64,000 bases of DNA from an uncultured Bacteroidales bacterium. GTDB taxonomy: Bacteria > Bacteroidota > Bacteroidia > Bacteroidales > F082. The first letter of the stretch is position 1, and each line of letters starts with the position of its first letter. Location of the stretch: assembly GCA_946408345.1 (NCBI GenBank), contig CAMJRR010000008.1, positions 30,045 to 94,044 on the forward strand, read 5' to 3'. The notes under the pieces were generated by a model. The model did no database searches. It was not told where the DNA came from and saw only the letters and a list, made by a program, of their open reading frames with translations. Positions 34,507 to 42,915 of this stretch are shown one piece after another. The translations under genes were made by a program, and so were the position numbers.

Positions 34507-35832
34507 ATGAAAAGGACCTTACTACTAATGCTCGCCCTGCTGTTGACTGTGGGCAGCTTCGCACAAGACAAACCAAAGAAAGCAAAAAAAGAAAAGACCT
34601 ACAACGAAAAAGGCGAAATCATCAAGAAAGGCTGGAACTTCGGTCCCTTGCCCGTGGTGGGCTACGATGCTGACCTAGGTTTCCAATATGGTGTGACCTG
34701 CGACATCTTCAACTTCGGCGATGGTTCTCGTTATCCCCGATACAACTACAAATTCAACGTGGAAGCCTCGCGCTATACCAAAGGCTCAGGCGTGTTCCGT
34801 TTCTATAGCGACATGCCGTATGTCGTAAAAGACACGAAACTCTTCTTCGACGTGACCTATTTCTACGCCAAGAAATACGAGTTCTTCGGCTTCAACGGAT
34901 ATCTCGCAAGTCCTTGGAATCCTTACGCCGATTTGGAGAAAGACGGATACCACCTTATCAATCGCAACCAGTTCCGTTTCGTTGGCAGTATGCAACGACC
35001 TTTCTTCGATGTGCAAAATCTCTATTGGACAGCGGGCTTGGCATATTACAACACCCATACTTCTCGAATCGACACTATAAGTATGAGTGACTATGCAGGT
35101 CAAGACCGTTCCTTGTATGAGGATTATGTTAGAGCAGATGTCATAAAAAAAGATGAAGCCAAAGGCGGCAACACAGCGCAACTGCGCCTCGGACTCATCT
35201 ACGACAGCCGCGACCACAATAGTGACCCAACACGAGGCATTTATGCCGAAGCCACCATTGTTGGCGCTGGTAACATAAGCCATGACACTTATTATTCAAT
35301 GTCAGAGCGTACAAGCTTGAACCTATCCTATACCTTCTTGTGGAGACAATACATTCCGATTTATAACGACAAACTTACATTTGCCTATCGCATAGGTGCC
35401 CAAAACCGCATCGTTGGTCACACACCTTGGTATATGATCAACAACCTGAACACGATGTTCTTCCAAAAGATGTACACCGAAGGCTTGGGGGGCAGCACAA
35501 CTTTGCGCGGCGTGAATCGTAATGGTGTTGTCGGTGAAGGATTTGCTTTTGCCAATTTGGAATTGCGTTGGCGTATCATTAATTTTCAATTCATCAACCA
35601 AAATTGGATAGTAGCCTTAAATCCCTTCTTCGATGCGGGCATGGTGACACAAAAGTATCGCGAACAAGTATACTTTATGGGTGACAAAGAAATCCCTCAC
35701 ACCAGCGCTGGTTGCGGTTTTAAACTTATCATGAACCGCAATCTCGTTGTGTCCGTCGACTTAGGCAAAGCCTTGGATAAACGTGACGGTGAGAAACTAA
35801 AGACTTTTGTTGGGTTTAACTATATCTTTTGA
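34507..35832 (+). CDS. BamA/TamA-like outer-membrane barrel protein
   Basis: The 441-residue protein has a signal peptide (MKRTLLLMLALLLTVGSFAQ) and a short lysine-rich linker, followed directly by a beta-barrel of the Omp85 C-terminal (surface antigen D15) type. Barrel marks are LRLGLIYDSRDHNSDPTRG, LGGSTTLRG and a C-terminal strand ending in GFNYIF with aromatic last residue. No POTRA domains are present, so it is not BamA itself. The function is unknown; single-barrel Omp85 relatives are common in Bacteroidota. Confidence 0.85.
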   Translation: MKRTLLLMLALLLTVGSFAQDKPKKAKKEKTYNEKGEIIKKGWNFGPLPVVGYDADLGFQYGVTCDIFNFGDGSRYPRYNYKFNVEASRYTKGSGVFRFYSDMPYVVKDTKLFFDVTYFYAKKYEFFGFNGYLASPWNPYADLEKDGYHLINRNQFRFVGSMQRPFFDVQNLYWTAGLAYYNTHTSRIDTISMSDYAGQDRSLYEDYVRADVIKKDEAKGGNTAQLRLGLIYDSRDHNSDPTRGIYAEATIVGAGNISHDTYYSMSERTSLNLSYTFLWRQYIPIYNDKLTFAYRIGAQNRIVGHTPWYMINNLNTMFFQKMYTEGLGGSTTLRGVNRNGVVGEGFAFANLELRWRIINFQFINQNWIVALNPFFDAGMVTQKYREQVYFMGDKEIPHTSAGCGFKLIMNRNLVVSVDLGKALDKRDGEKLKTFVGFNYIF

Positions 35833-35839
35833 TTCTTTC

Positions 35840-35954
35840 GGAAACAAATCTTACATAAATCTTACATAAATAGTCTACAAAACAATCGGTCGACAAAGAG
35901 TTCTCCTTGTCGACCGATTCTTATTTGTAAGAGATTTGTGGTAGATTTGTTTCC
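35840..35954. terminator. Long bidirectional hairpin between convergent genes
   Basis: The core AATCGGTCGACAA (35884-35896) and TTGTCGACCGATT (35907-35919) is a perfect 13-base-pair stem. Outer arms beginning GGAAACAAATCT and ending AGATTTGTTTCC extend it imperfectly to about 115 bases. It fills the gap between the Omp85-like gene and gpmA and should terminate both. Confidence 0.75.
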
Positions 35955-35955
35955 C

Positions 35956-36702
35956 TTACTTTGCTTTACCTTGGTTAGCGACGGCGGCCATCAGCGCGGC
36001 CACTTTTTCAGGATCTCCCAAGAAGAAGTCCTTTTGGAGCTTCATGTTGTCGTCAAACTCGAAAACATACGGAATACCCGTCGGGATGTTGAAGGCGATG
36101 ATCTCATCGTTGCTCATGCCTTTCAGCACCTTCACCACACCACGCAAGCTATTGCCGTGGGCCACCACCAGCACTTGGTCGTGAGTCTCAAAGGCCTTCA
36201 TGATGTTGTTCTCATAGTAAGGCATCACACGATCGATGGTGTCGCAAAGGGCCTCGGTGAGCGGGATTTGATCGTCTGTGAGCTCGGCATAGCGCGGGTC
36301 CATGCGGGGACTCTTGGGGTCGTTCATCTCCAACGCGGGCGGACGCACATCGAAGGCACGGCGCCACAGGCGCACCTGTTCGTCACCATATTTCTCGGCG
36401 GTCATCTTCTTGTCGAGGCCTTGCAGCTGGCCATACGACTTCTCGTTGAGTCTCCATGACTTGTACACCGGCAACCAGTCCATATCCATGGCTTCGAGAG
36501 CGAGGTTCAAGGTTTTGATGGCGCGCTTCAGATAAGATGTGAAGCAGATTTCGGGCTTATAGCCGTTTTCTTTCAGCGTTTTACCTGCCTCGATGGCTTC
36601 TTGTACGCCTTTCTCCGAAAGGTCAACATTGGTCCACCCCGTAAAGAGGTTCAATTTGTTCCATTCACTTTCTCCGTGACGGATGAGGATGAGTTTTTTC
36701 AT
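35956..36702 (-). CDS. gpmA: 2,3-bisphosphoglycerate-dependent phosphoglycerate mutase
   Basis: A 248-residue glycolytic enzyme interconverting 3- and 2-phosphoglycerate. The phosphohistidine motif is LIRHGESEWN near the N-terminus, and the second histidine lies in VAHGNSLRG. FTGWTNVDLSEKG and the ERRYG-like block are replaced by the family form LNEKSYGQLQGLDK. The start at MKKLILIRHG (36702) follows from the motif position. A -7 box TATTTTTG lies at 36721-36728 on the minus strand. Confidence 0.96.
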   Translation of the reverse strand: MKKLILIRHGESEWNKLNLFTGWTNVDLSEKGVQEAIEAGKTLKENGYKPEICFTSYLKRAIKTLNLALEAMDMDWLPVYKSWRLNEKSYGQLQGLDKKMTAEKYGDEQVRLWRRAFDVRPPALEMNDPKSPRMDPRYAELTDDQIPLTEALCDTIDRVMPYYENNIMKAFETHDQVLVVAHGNSLRGVVKVLKGMSNDEIIAFNIPTGIPYVFEFDDNMKLQKDFFLGDPEKVAALMAAVANQGKAK

Positions 36703-36748
36703 ATTGATTTGATTTTGGTGCAAAAATACACTTTTTTTGAACGCAAAT

Positions 36749-36934
36749 TTATGATGTTCCAAGGATTTTTGTCCAAAACTCAAAACCTATTGGATGGATG
36801 CCGTAGCTGTAATAGCCTTGCTCGGGACAAGGTTGGTTCAAGTCTAAATTGACAATTTGAAGCAGATTATTATCAGACTTGTTCGTATGGGTGTGAATAT
36901 CAATGAATAAAGTCCCAAATACTCGTTTTTTCAT
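36749..36934 (-). pseudogene. Truncated TatD-like hydrolase remnant
   Basis: The 61-residue frame starts MKKRVFGTLFIDIHTHT and reaches YYSYGIHPIGFEF. This is the N-terminus of a TatD-type metallo-hydrolase, with the metal-binding HTH and the YGIHP strand. It then stops at 36749. TatD proteins have over 200 residues, and the gpmA gene begins 47 bases further on, so the rest is missing. The start overlaps the stop of the upstream membrane-protein gene as ATGA, so it may still be translated. A deletion that removed the catalytic part is the simplest reading. Confidence 0.7.
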
Positions 36935-37308
36935 TTCTTAAAAACAGCCAAAACAAGGATATAACTTACTAGTGACATCAATAAAAACAGAAAAACCAAA
37001 AAACCTTTTATCCACCTGTGTTTTTCATGTCGGTATTTAGAATCACATTCATGATATACTTTTTCACTATTAGGAAACAGTTTTGAAAAGAACAAAACTT
37101 CAATAGCTAAAGGTATGCAGAATAAAATGATAATCAGCTTATTTAACCCATAACCAAATTGAAACAAAACAAATTGAGTTAAAGCCAATAAATATCCTGT
37201 AAACGCAAAGAACATTAAAAAATAGCCTTGACCAATATAGTCATGCATTTTCATTTTCTTGTAAGCGTATGCTATCCTATATACACAGTAATTGAAAAGT
37301 TCTTTCAT
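36931..37308 (-). CDS. Small membrane protein of unknown function
   Basis: I do not recognise this 125-residue protein. It has three or four hydrophobic segments, including FLMFFAFTGYLLALTQFVL and FLVFLFLLMSLVSYILVLAV, and a charged loop with many lysines and histidines. The start at MKELFNYCVYRIAYAYKK is preferred for its position; nine more codons are open upstream. It is AT-rich compared with its neighbours. Its end overlaps the TatD remnant by four bases. Confidence 0.6.
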   Translation of the reverse strand: MKELFNYCVYRIAYAYKKMKMHDYIGQGYFLMFFAFTGYLLALTQFVLFQFGYGLNKLIIILFCIPLAIEVLFFSKLFPNSEKVYHECDSKYRHEKHRWIKGFLVFLFLLMSLVSYILVLAVFKK

Positions 37309-37382
37309 GCGTATTTGTTTTAATAATCTCTGCAAATGTAGATACTTTTCTTGAATTGTAAATGGGAAGCGGAAAGATTTCT

Positions 37383-37390
37383 TATTTTTG
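37383..37390 (+). promoter_or_regulatory. -7 box directly before recG
   Basis: TATTTTTG lies only four bases before the recG ATG. If used, transcription would begin at or within a few bases of the start codon, giving a leaderless or nearly leaderless mRNA. Confidence 0.4.
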
Positions 37391-37394
37391 TGCC

Positions 37395-39500
37395 ATGGAA
37401 CAGAATCTGCTGCAAACGAATATCGCCTATCTGAAGGGTGTCGGGCCGAAAAAGGCCGAAATCCTGAAGAAGGAGTTGGGCGTGGTCACCTATCAGGACA
37501 TGCTCAACCAGTTTCCGTTCCGTTACATCGACCGCAGTCAAATCCAAAAGGTGGCCTACATCAACGACGACACCGTTTATTACCAGCTCGTCGGCACCAT
37601 CTCCAACATTAAGCTCATCGGGGCGCCGAGGGCTACACGCGCCACGGGGCTTTTCAGTGACGAGACGGGCAGCATCGAAGTGGTGTGGTTCCGTGGTCTG
37701 AAATGGATCAAGGACCGCTTTAAGCCTGGTGTGAAATATGTGTTGTTCGGCAAGGCCAGCGAGTTCAACCACAATTTTAACTTCGTTCACCCAGAAATCG
37801 AAGAGTACGACCCCAAGGACCCGCTCATCGGTGAAGGTTTGCAAGGTGTCTACAACACCACCGAGAAGATGAAAGACCATGGCCTTGGCACGCGTACCAT
37901 CGCCAAACTGCAGAAACTGATTCTGCAACAAGTCTACGAATACATTCCCGAAACCTTACCAAAAGCCCTCATCGAACAAGAGCAACTGATACCGCGCAGC
38001 TACGCCTTTTACGAAATACACCTGCCCTCCAACAATATCGAAATCCAGCAAGCAACGCGCCGACTGAAATATGAGGAGCATTTCTTCTTCCAACTGAAGC
38101 TGTTGCGTAATAAAATACACCGCGAGCAAGCTATCAAAGGTCATGTTTTCGGTGTGGTGGGCGACTATTTCAACGATTTTTACAAAAACCATCTGCCCTT
38201 TCCACTAACTAACGCCCAAAAACGTGTCATCAAGGAAATACGAAAAGATTTAGGTTCGGGTCACCAGATGAACCGTCTGCTGCAAGGCGATGTAGGCAGC
38301 GGCAAGACCATAGTCGCCCTCATGGTGATGCTCTTGGCCCTGGACAACGGCTTTCAAGCCTGCCTCATGGCGCCCACGGAAATCTTGGCCACACAGCATT
38401 TTGCCACCTTGCAAGAGCAACTGAAAGACATGGACGTCAACTTCGCCTTGCTGACGGGTTCTACCAAAATCGCGGAGCGGAGGAAGATTTATGCAGGCTT
38501 AGCCGATGGCACGATGCAAATCGTGGTAGGCACCCATGCGCTGATTGAGAGCAAGGTGGTGTTCAAGAACTTAGGCTTGGCCATCATTGACGAGCAACAC
38601 CGTTTTGGTGTGGAGCAACGAGCGAAATTCTATGAGAAAACCGAAATTCCGCCGCACACCTTGGTGATGACCGCCACGCCCATCCCGCGCACCCTTGCCA
38701 TGACGCAATACGGCGACCTCGACGTCTCCAAAATCGATGAGCTGCCTCCTGGAAGAAAACCCGTGCAAACCTATCACGTCTACAGCGACGACCGCTACCG
38801 CATCATGATGTTCATGAAGCAGCAGATTGCTCTTGGACGGCAGATTTATGTGGTCTATCCCTGCATCAAGGAGTCGGAAAACACGGATATGATTGCGCTT
38901 CAGGAGGGATATGAGGCTTTGCTACACGACTTTCCCGAGCCGCAGTACAAACTCTGCGTCTGTCACGGTCGGTTGACTGCCGATGACAAGGACTTCGAAA
39001 TGCAGCGTTTTATTAATAGGAATGCGCAAATCATGGTGGCCACGACAGTCATCGAGGTAGGCGTCAACATCCCCAATGCCACGGTGATGATTATTGAGAA
39101 CGCCAACCGCTTCGGTTTATCGCAGTTGCACCAACTGAGGGGTAGGGTAGGTCGCGGCGCCGACCAGTCGTATTGCATCCTCGTCACCGACCATAAACTG
39201 ACTACCGACGGCAAAACCCGCATGAAGACCATGTGCAGCACCAACGACGGCTTCGAAATCGCCGAGGTCGACCTGGAATTGCGCGGTCCTGGTGAGACGG
39301 GCGGCACGCGGCAATCCGGACAAATCGAAATGCTCATTGGTGACCTGCAAAAAGACGGAGCCTTAATTCCTCAAGTCCGCGAGGCCGCCATCAAGCTTTT
39401 GGCCGACGATCCGAAGCTCATCAAGCCAGAAAACCGGATGCTTCGCGAACATTACAAGGAATTGTTCGCGCAGACTTTTGACTGGAGCCAGATTGGGTAA
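37395..39500 (+). CDS. recG: ATP-dependent DNA helicase RecG
   Basis: A 701-residue helicase that remodels stalled forks and branched DNA. The N-terminal wedge domain (oligonucleotide-binding fold, about residues 55-150) precedes the helicase core with Walker A LLQGDVGSGKT, DEQH in IIDEQHRFGV, TATPIPRT and the C-terminal QLRGRVGRG motif VI. The start at MEQNLLQTNIAYLKGVG (37395) aligns with the family; 11 codons upstream are open. Its stop codon directly abuts the stop of the convergent leucine-rich repeat gene. Confidence 0.96.
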   Translation: MEQNLLQTNIAYLKGVGPKKAEILKKELGVVTYQDMLNQFPFRYIDRSQIQKVAYINDDTVYYQLVGTISNIKLIGAPRATRATGLFSDETGSIEVVWFRGLKWIKDRFKPGVKYVLFGKASEFNHNFNFVHPEIEEYDPKDPLIGEGLQGVYNTTEKMKDHGLGTRTIAKLQKLILQQVYEYIPETLPKALIEQEQLIPRSYAFYEIHLPSNNIEIQQATRRLKYEEHFFFQLKLLRNKIHREQAIKGHVFGVVGDYFNDFYKNHLPFPLTNAQKRVIKEIRKDLGSGHQMNRLLQGDVGSGKTIVALMVMLLALDNGFQACLMAPTEILATQHFATLQEQLKDMDVNFALLTGSTKIAERRKIYAGLADGTMQIVVGTHALIESKVVFKNLGLAIIDEQHRFGVEQRAKFYEKTEIPPHTLVMTATPIPRTLAMTQYGDLDVSKIDELPPGRKPVQTYHVYSDDRYRIMMFMKQQIALGRQIYVVYPCIKESENTDMIALQEGYEALLHDFPEPQYKLCVCHGRLTADDKDFEMQRFINRNAQIMVATTVIEVGVNIPNATVMIIENANRFGLSQLHQLRGRVGRGADQSYCILVTDHKLTTDGKTRMKTMCSTNDGFEIAEVDLELRGPGETGGTRQSGQIEMLIGDLQKDGALIPQVREAAIKLLADDPKLIKPENRMLREHYKELFAQTFDWSQIG

Positions 39501-41432
39501 TTATTCCTTCAAAACCCTTCCTATCTTAATTTGACCATCGGAAAGCGTTATTTTTACAACATATACACCTGAAGGCAAGCCCGATAGGTCGATGGTGGCT
39601 TTTTCTGATACAAAAATGAATTTGCCCAAAATATCGAATACTTCCACAAACTGAACCTCGGACAAGTCAATATGAATCAAACCTTTTGTGGGATTGGGAT
39701 AGAAAGGAATCTCCGTTGTTGCTTCATCAAGGTTGTCATATAACCTGAAATATGCCTTCAAATCACAGTCTTTTTTCACCTCTAACGTATAAGTTGGATT
39801 GCTTGAAACGAAGAAATCGTTATTTTTCCAAATATAAAACTCGGCATTTTCTTTAGGAACGGCTTGAACGATGGCGACACTGCCATTGTCGCACGACGGC
39901 TCTTGAAGAATTACAACGGTTCCAAGGCTTTCGTCTGTTGAAGTCGCACGAAAAGCGTAGATAAAATCTTCATTATAATTGGTGAATGCATTCCATCCTG
40001 CCGCATTTTGGTAGGATTCGACCGAACCGCAAGAAACCCAAATGGGAACATCAGTAGGAATGAAAGCGAAAATGCCATCGGCACTGGCTTGTGGCGCACT
40101 AAAAGGTTTTGCGATAATAGCCGACAAATTGGAGACATTGTATAACGCAAGAGCTTCAATGGATTGCAAAAACGAGCCGATGGTCAATGTGTCGCTGAAA
40201 CCGCTACAATCATAAAAAGACCCTTCTCTCAAAACGGTCAATTGTTCGGGAATCGTCAGCGAGCCGTTAAAACCGGAACAATGTGAAAAAGTACTATAAC
40301 CCATGGTTCTCACGGAATTAGGGATGATGAGGGATCCAGTAAAGCCAGTACACCAAGTGAAAGCCATATTTCCAATGGAGGTCAACGATTGCCCAAGAGT
40401 CAACGTGCCGTCAAACCCTTCACATTCCAAAAAAGCATAATCTCCGATTTGGGTGACCGCATCAGGAATGGACAATGAACCATTGAGCCCATGACAGAAT
40501 GAGAAAGCGCACTCTCCAATGAACTCCAAAGAATCCGGCAGAACCAAATTGCCGATGAACGGGCAAGCATAAAACGCATGGTCGTCGATGATTCTCAATG
40601 TCAAAGGTAATTCGGGCACTTCTGTCAAAGTGGACATTGAAGCGAAAGCATAAGAACCTATACCTCTGATGTCGTCGGGAATTACCGTGTTTTTGCAAGC
40701 GGTCAGTATAGTCTTGTCATTTTTCGTGATGAGGGCATTGTTCTCCGAGTAATATTTGGGGTTATCAGGATCGACAATGATAGCGTCCAAATCGTTACAA
40801 TAAGAGAAAACGCACGGGCCTATCGAATCAACCGATGCAGGTATATAGAGTGTTCCCGTAAGCCCTGTACAGCTCCAAAAAGCACGATTTTCGATGATTT
40901 GGAGAGATGAAGGCAGAGTAAGTGAAACAAGTCCCGAACAATCACTGAAGGCATGGCTTTCAATAACTTGCAATGCCGATGGAAATGTTACTTCTGTAAG
41001 GCCAGAACAATCAGAAAATGCGTCATGCCCAATGCTTTCCATTGCGTTGGGAAGCACAAGTTGGGTAAAACCAGTGCAATACCAAAAAGCGAGACTACCT
41101 ATCGTTTTCACTGTATTCGGGATAATCAGAGTGCCTGTCAGATTAGCGCAACCACGAAAAGTGTTCCTGTCGATTTCTGTTACGGCATAGGTTTGTCCCT
41201 CGTAGACAACCGTTTCTGGTAAGATGATTTCGCCTTGAGGCTCCTCGAAGCCTTGATAAGGGTCGTTAAGGCTTCCAGGGTATGTCAGTCTTACTTCATG
41301 GTCAGTACCATAGATGATTTTGTAGTAAAGCGTTTGTCCTGTTTCGCAGACAACGGAAAAATCATAATAACCACGTCCGAAACCATAGAAGGACAAAACG
41401 ACCAATGATGCAATTAGGAGAGCTTTTTTCAT
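39501..41432 (-). CDS. BspA-type leucine-rich repeat protein with T9SS sorting domain
   Basis: The 643-residue protein has a signal peptide (about residues 1-19) and then about 14 leucine-rich LRR_5 repeats of roughly 23 residues, with units such as IGDYAFLECEGFDGTLTL. A short beta-rich domain follows. The last 70 residues, from FYPNPTKGLIHIDLSEVQF to GRVLKE, form a type A T9SS sorting domain. Such proteins are displayed on the surface and can bind host or matrix proteins. It is last in a minus-strand run after gtrA, with a 13-base gap. Confidence 0.88.
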   Translation of the reverse strand: MKKALLIASLVVLSFYGFGRGYYDFSVVCETGQTLYYKIIYGTDHEVRLTYPGSLNDPYQGFEEPQGEIILPETVVYEGQTYAVTEIDRNTFRGCANLTGTLIIPNTVKTIGSLAFWYCTGFTQLVLPNAMESIGHDAFSDCSGLTEVTFPSALQVIESHAFSDCSGLVSLTLPSSLQIIENRAFWSCTGLTGTLYIPASVDSIGPCVFSYCNDLDAIIVDPDNPKYYSENNALITKNDKTILTACKNTVIPDDIRGIGSYAFASMSTLTEVPELPLTLRIIDDHAFYACPFIGNLVLPDSLEFIGECAFSFCHGLNGSLSIPDAVTQIGDYAFLECEGFDGTLTLGQSLTSIGNMAFTWCTGFTGSLIIPNSVRTMGYSTFSHCSGFNGSLTIPEQLTVLREGSFYDCSGFSDTLTIGSFLQSIEALALYNVSNLSAIIAKPFSAPQASADGIFAFIPTDVPIWVSCGSVESYQNAAGWNAFTNYNEDFIYAFRATSTDESLGTVVILQEPSCDNGSVAIVQAVPKENAEFYIWKNNDFFVSSNPTYTLEVKKDCDLKAYFRLYDNLDEATTEIPFYPNPTKGLIHIDLSEVQFVEVFDILGKFIFVSEKATIDLSGLPSGVYVVKITLSDGQIKIGRVLKE

Positions 41433-41445
41433 CTTTCTTGTTGTT

Positions 41446-41955
41446 CTATGATTTCTTCTCCTTTCGAAACGAATAAAACTTGTTCGTCAAATAGCTGAAC
41501 GTCACGCAGATGATGGAGATGATGACATACGATATTGTCGGCCAAATGTGAAGCACCTCGATAAAGAGTTTTAGGCCGAAATAGTTGATGAGAAAGTTCA
41601 CAACAGTAACCATCAAATACCTTACAATCTGTGTTCTGCCTCGTAAGGTCGAGCCGGAGAAACTGATGTGACGTGCCATCCAAAAACCTGTCAAGAAAGT
41701 GATGGGAAACCTAAATATAAAGGCTGCGATGTGAGGTGTGAAGGCAATGAAACCGAGGTCAAACATCTGACCATAAAATACAAAGTGGTATAAAATGTAA
41801 AACAGGGTCCAATCTAAAGCCAAGTTCAAGCCACCGCATGCCGCATAACGAAACAATTCAAGGCTCATCACCTTGCGGAAAGGCGGATAGAAAAAGTCGA
41901 TGACCGTGGTCAAAGTGCGTTCTATCCAGGATTCTATGTTTTTTAAGGCTGACAT
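41446..41955 (-). CDS. GtrA family membrane protein
   Basis: A 169-residue protein with four hydrophobic segments in the GtrA pattern: FRYAACGGLNLALDWTLFY near the N-terminus and FLINYFGLKLFIEV in the middle, ending in a basic tail. GtrA proteins move or help move lipid-linked sugars across the inner membrane for polysaccharide modification. The lipid carrier depends on isoprenoids, and the neighbouring upstream genes are mevalonate-pathway genes, but a functional link is only inferred. Confidence 0.85.
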   Translation of the reverse strand: MSALKNIESWIERTLTTVIDFFYPPFRKVMSLELFRYAACGGLNLALDWTLFYILYHFVFYGQMFDLGFIAFTPHIAAFIFRFPITFLTGFWMARHISFSGSTLRGRTQIVRYLMVTVVNFLINYFGLKLFIEVLHIWPTISYVIISIICVTFSYLTNKFYSFRKEKKS

Positions 41956-41976
41956 TGAGGCTGCAAAAATAGAAAA

Positions 41977-42915
41977 TTAGAGCCAAATAACATCAAATCC
42001 GCCTCCCATAGATTCCCTCCGCCCCTGCATGCCATCGTTGGAATGACATGGGAGGCTAAGTAATTCATTAACTTTCTCAATATCATCCGTGAAGCCCAAC
42101 ACATAACCGCCACCGCCTGATCCTGAGATTTTTACGCCAAAATTGAAATCGTAATCGGTCGTGAAAAGGTCGAGCGTGTTTTCGGTTATCATCGGGCGGA
42201 GGAACTGCAATTGGCCTTTGGTGAGTTGTTTCAATGAATTGAAAAACAGTTCTTTGTTGCCACCAATCATTGCATCAATGCAAGAGGTCACGCAAGGCAC
42301 ATACTCCGCTTGGAATCGGTTCAAAAACTCGGGATTCTCACGTTGCGCCTTGAAATGGTTGACCAAAGGCTTGGTATTGCTCTTTATTTTTGTGTCAATC
42401 AGGCAGATGTGGATGTCTTTTTTCAGGAAACCATCCGAAAGCAACTCGACTCCATTTGGCGTAATCTTGAACGGCTTACCCAAATAGCATTGCAAGGGAT
42501 CGATGCCAGAACTGCTACCGTGAAAGTGGCTTTCCATTTGGCCGAATAGGGTCTTTAGTTGTAAGTAATCATCGGTTTTCTTTATCGCATAGCGGTCGTA
42601 GACGGCAGCCACCAAGGTGCCCGAACTACCTAAGCCATAACCCGATGGCACATTGGATGCAAGGAAGAGGCCTTCTTCCAAGTCCCTTCTTAAAGTTTGT
42701 AAGTCAAAGAGACTTGACAGTACTTCATTTTCAGAAAGGTATTGGCAAAATCGCTTCAAGCTTTGGTTGGAGGGTAGCGAGGCGGCTCGGTTAAAACTGA
42801 GCGGTAACTGCCATTGCGCCGAAAACCGTTTGAGCGGAATCATCAGCGCGGTGGCATCGAAAATCATCGAATACTCACCAAAAAGGATGACTTTGCTATA
42901 GTAACGATCTCTCAT
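41977..42915 (-). CDS. mvk: Mevalonate kinase-like GHMP kinase
   Basis: The 312-residue protein has the GHMP ATP loop PSGYGLGSSGTLVAAV (about residues 92-107), the N-terminal SKVILFGEYSMIF and a C-terminal KISGSGGGGYVLGF. With mvaD directly upstream it is most likely mevalonate kinase, or phosphomevalonate kinase. The start ATG at 42915 overlaps the mvaD stop as TGATG; a GTG one codon earlier is possible. Isoprenoid precursor synthesis in the cytosol is the inferred role. Confidence 0.82.
   Translation of the reverse strand: MRDRYYSKVILFGEYSMIFDATALMIPLKRFSAQWQLPLSFNRAASLPSNQSLKRFCQYLSENEVLSSLFDLQTLRRDLEEGLFLASNVPSGYGLGSSGTLVAAVYDRYAIKKTDDYLQLKTLFGQMESHFHGSSSGIDPLQCYLGKPFKITPNGVELLSDGFLKKDIHICLIDTKIKSNTKPLVNHFKAQRENPEFLNRFQAEYVPCVTSCIDAMIGGNKELFFNSLKQLTKGQLQFLRPMITENTLDLFTTDYDFNFGVKISGSGGGGYVLGFTDDIEKVNELLSLPCHSNDGMQGRRESMGGGFDVIWL

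Noticed and set aside
39501..41432. Internal repeats of the leucine-rich protein as a mobile or CRISPR-like array
   Set aside because: They are protein-level LRR_5 repeats of about 23 residues, with diverged DNA.
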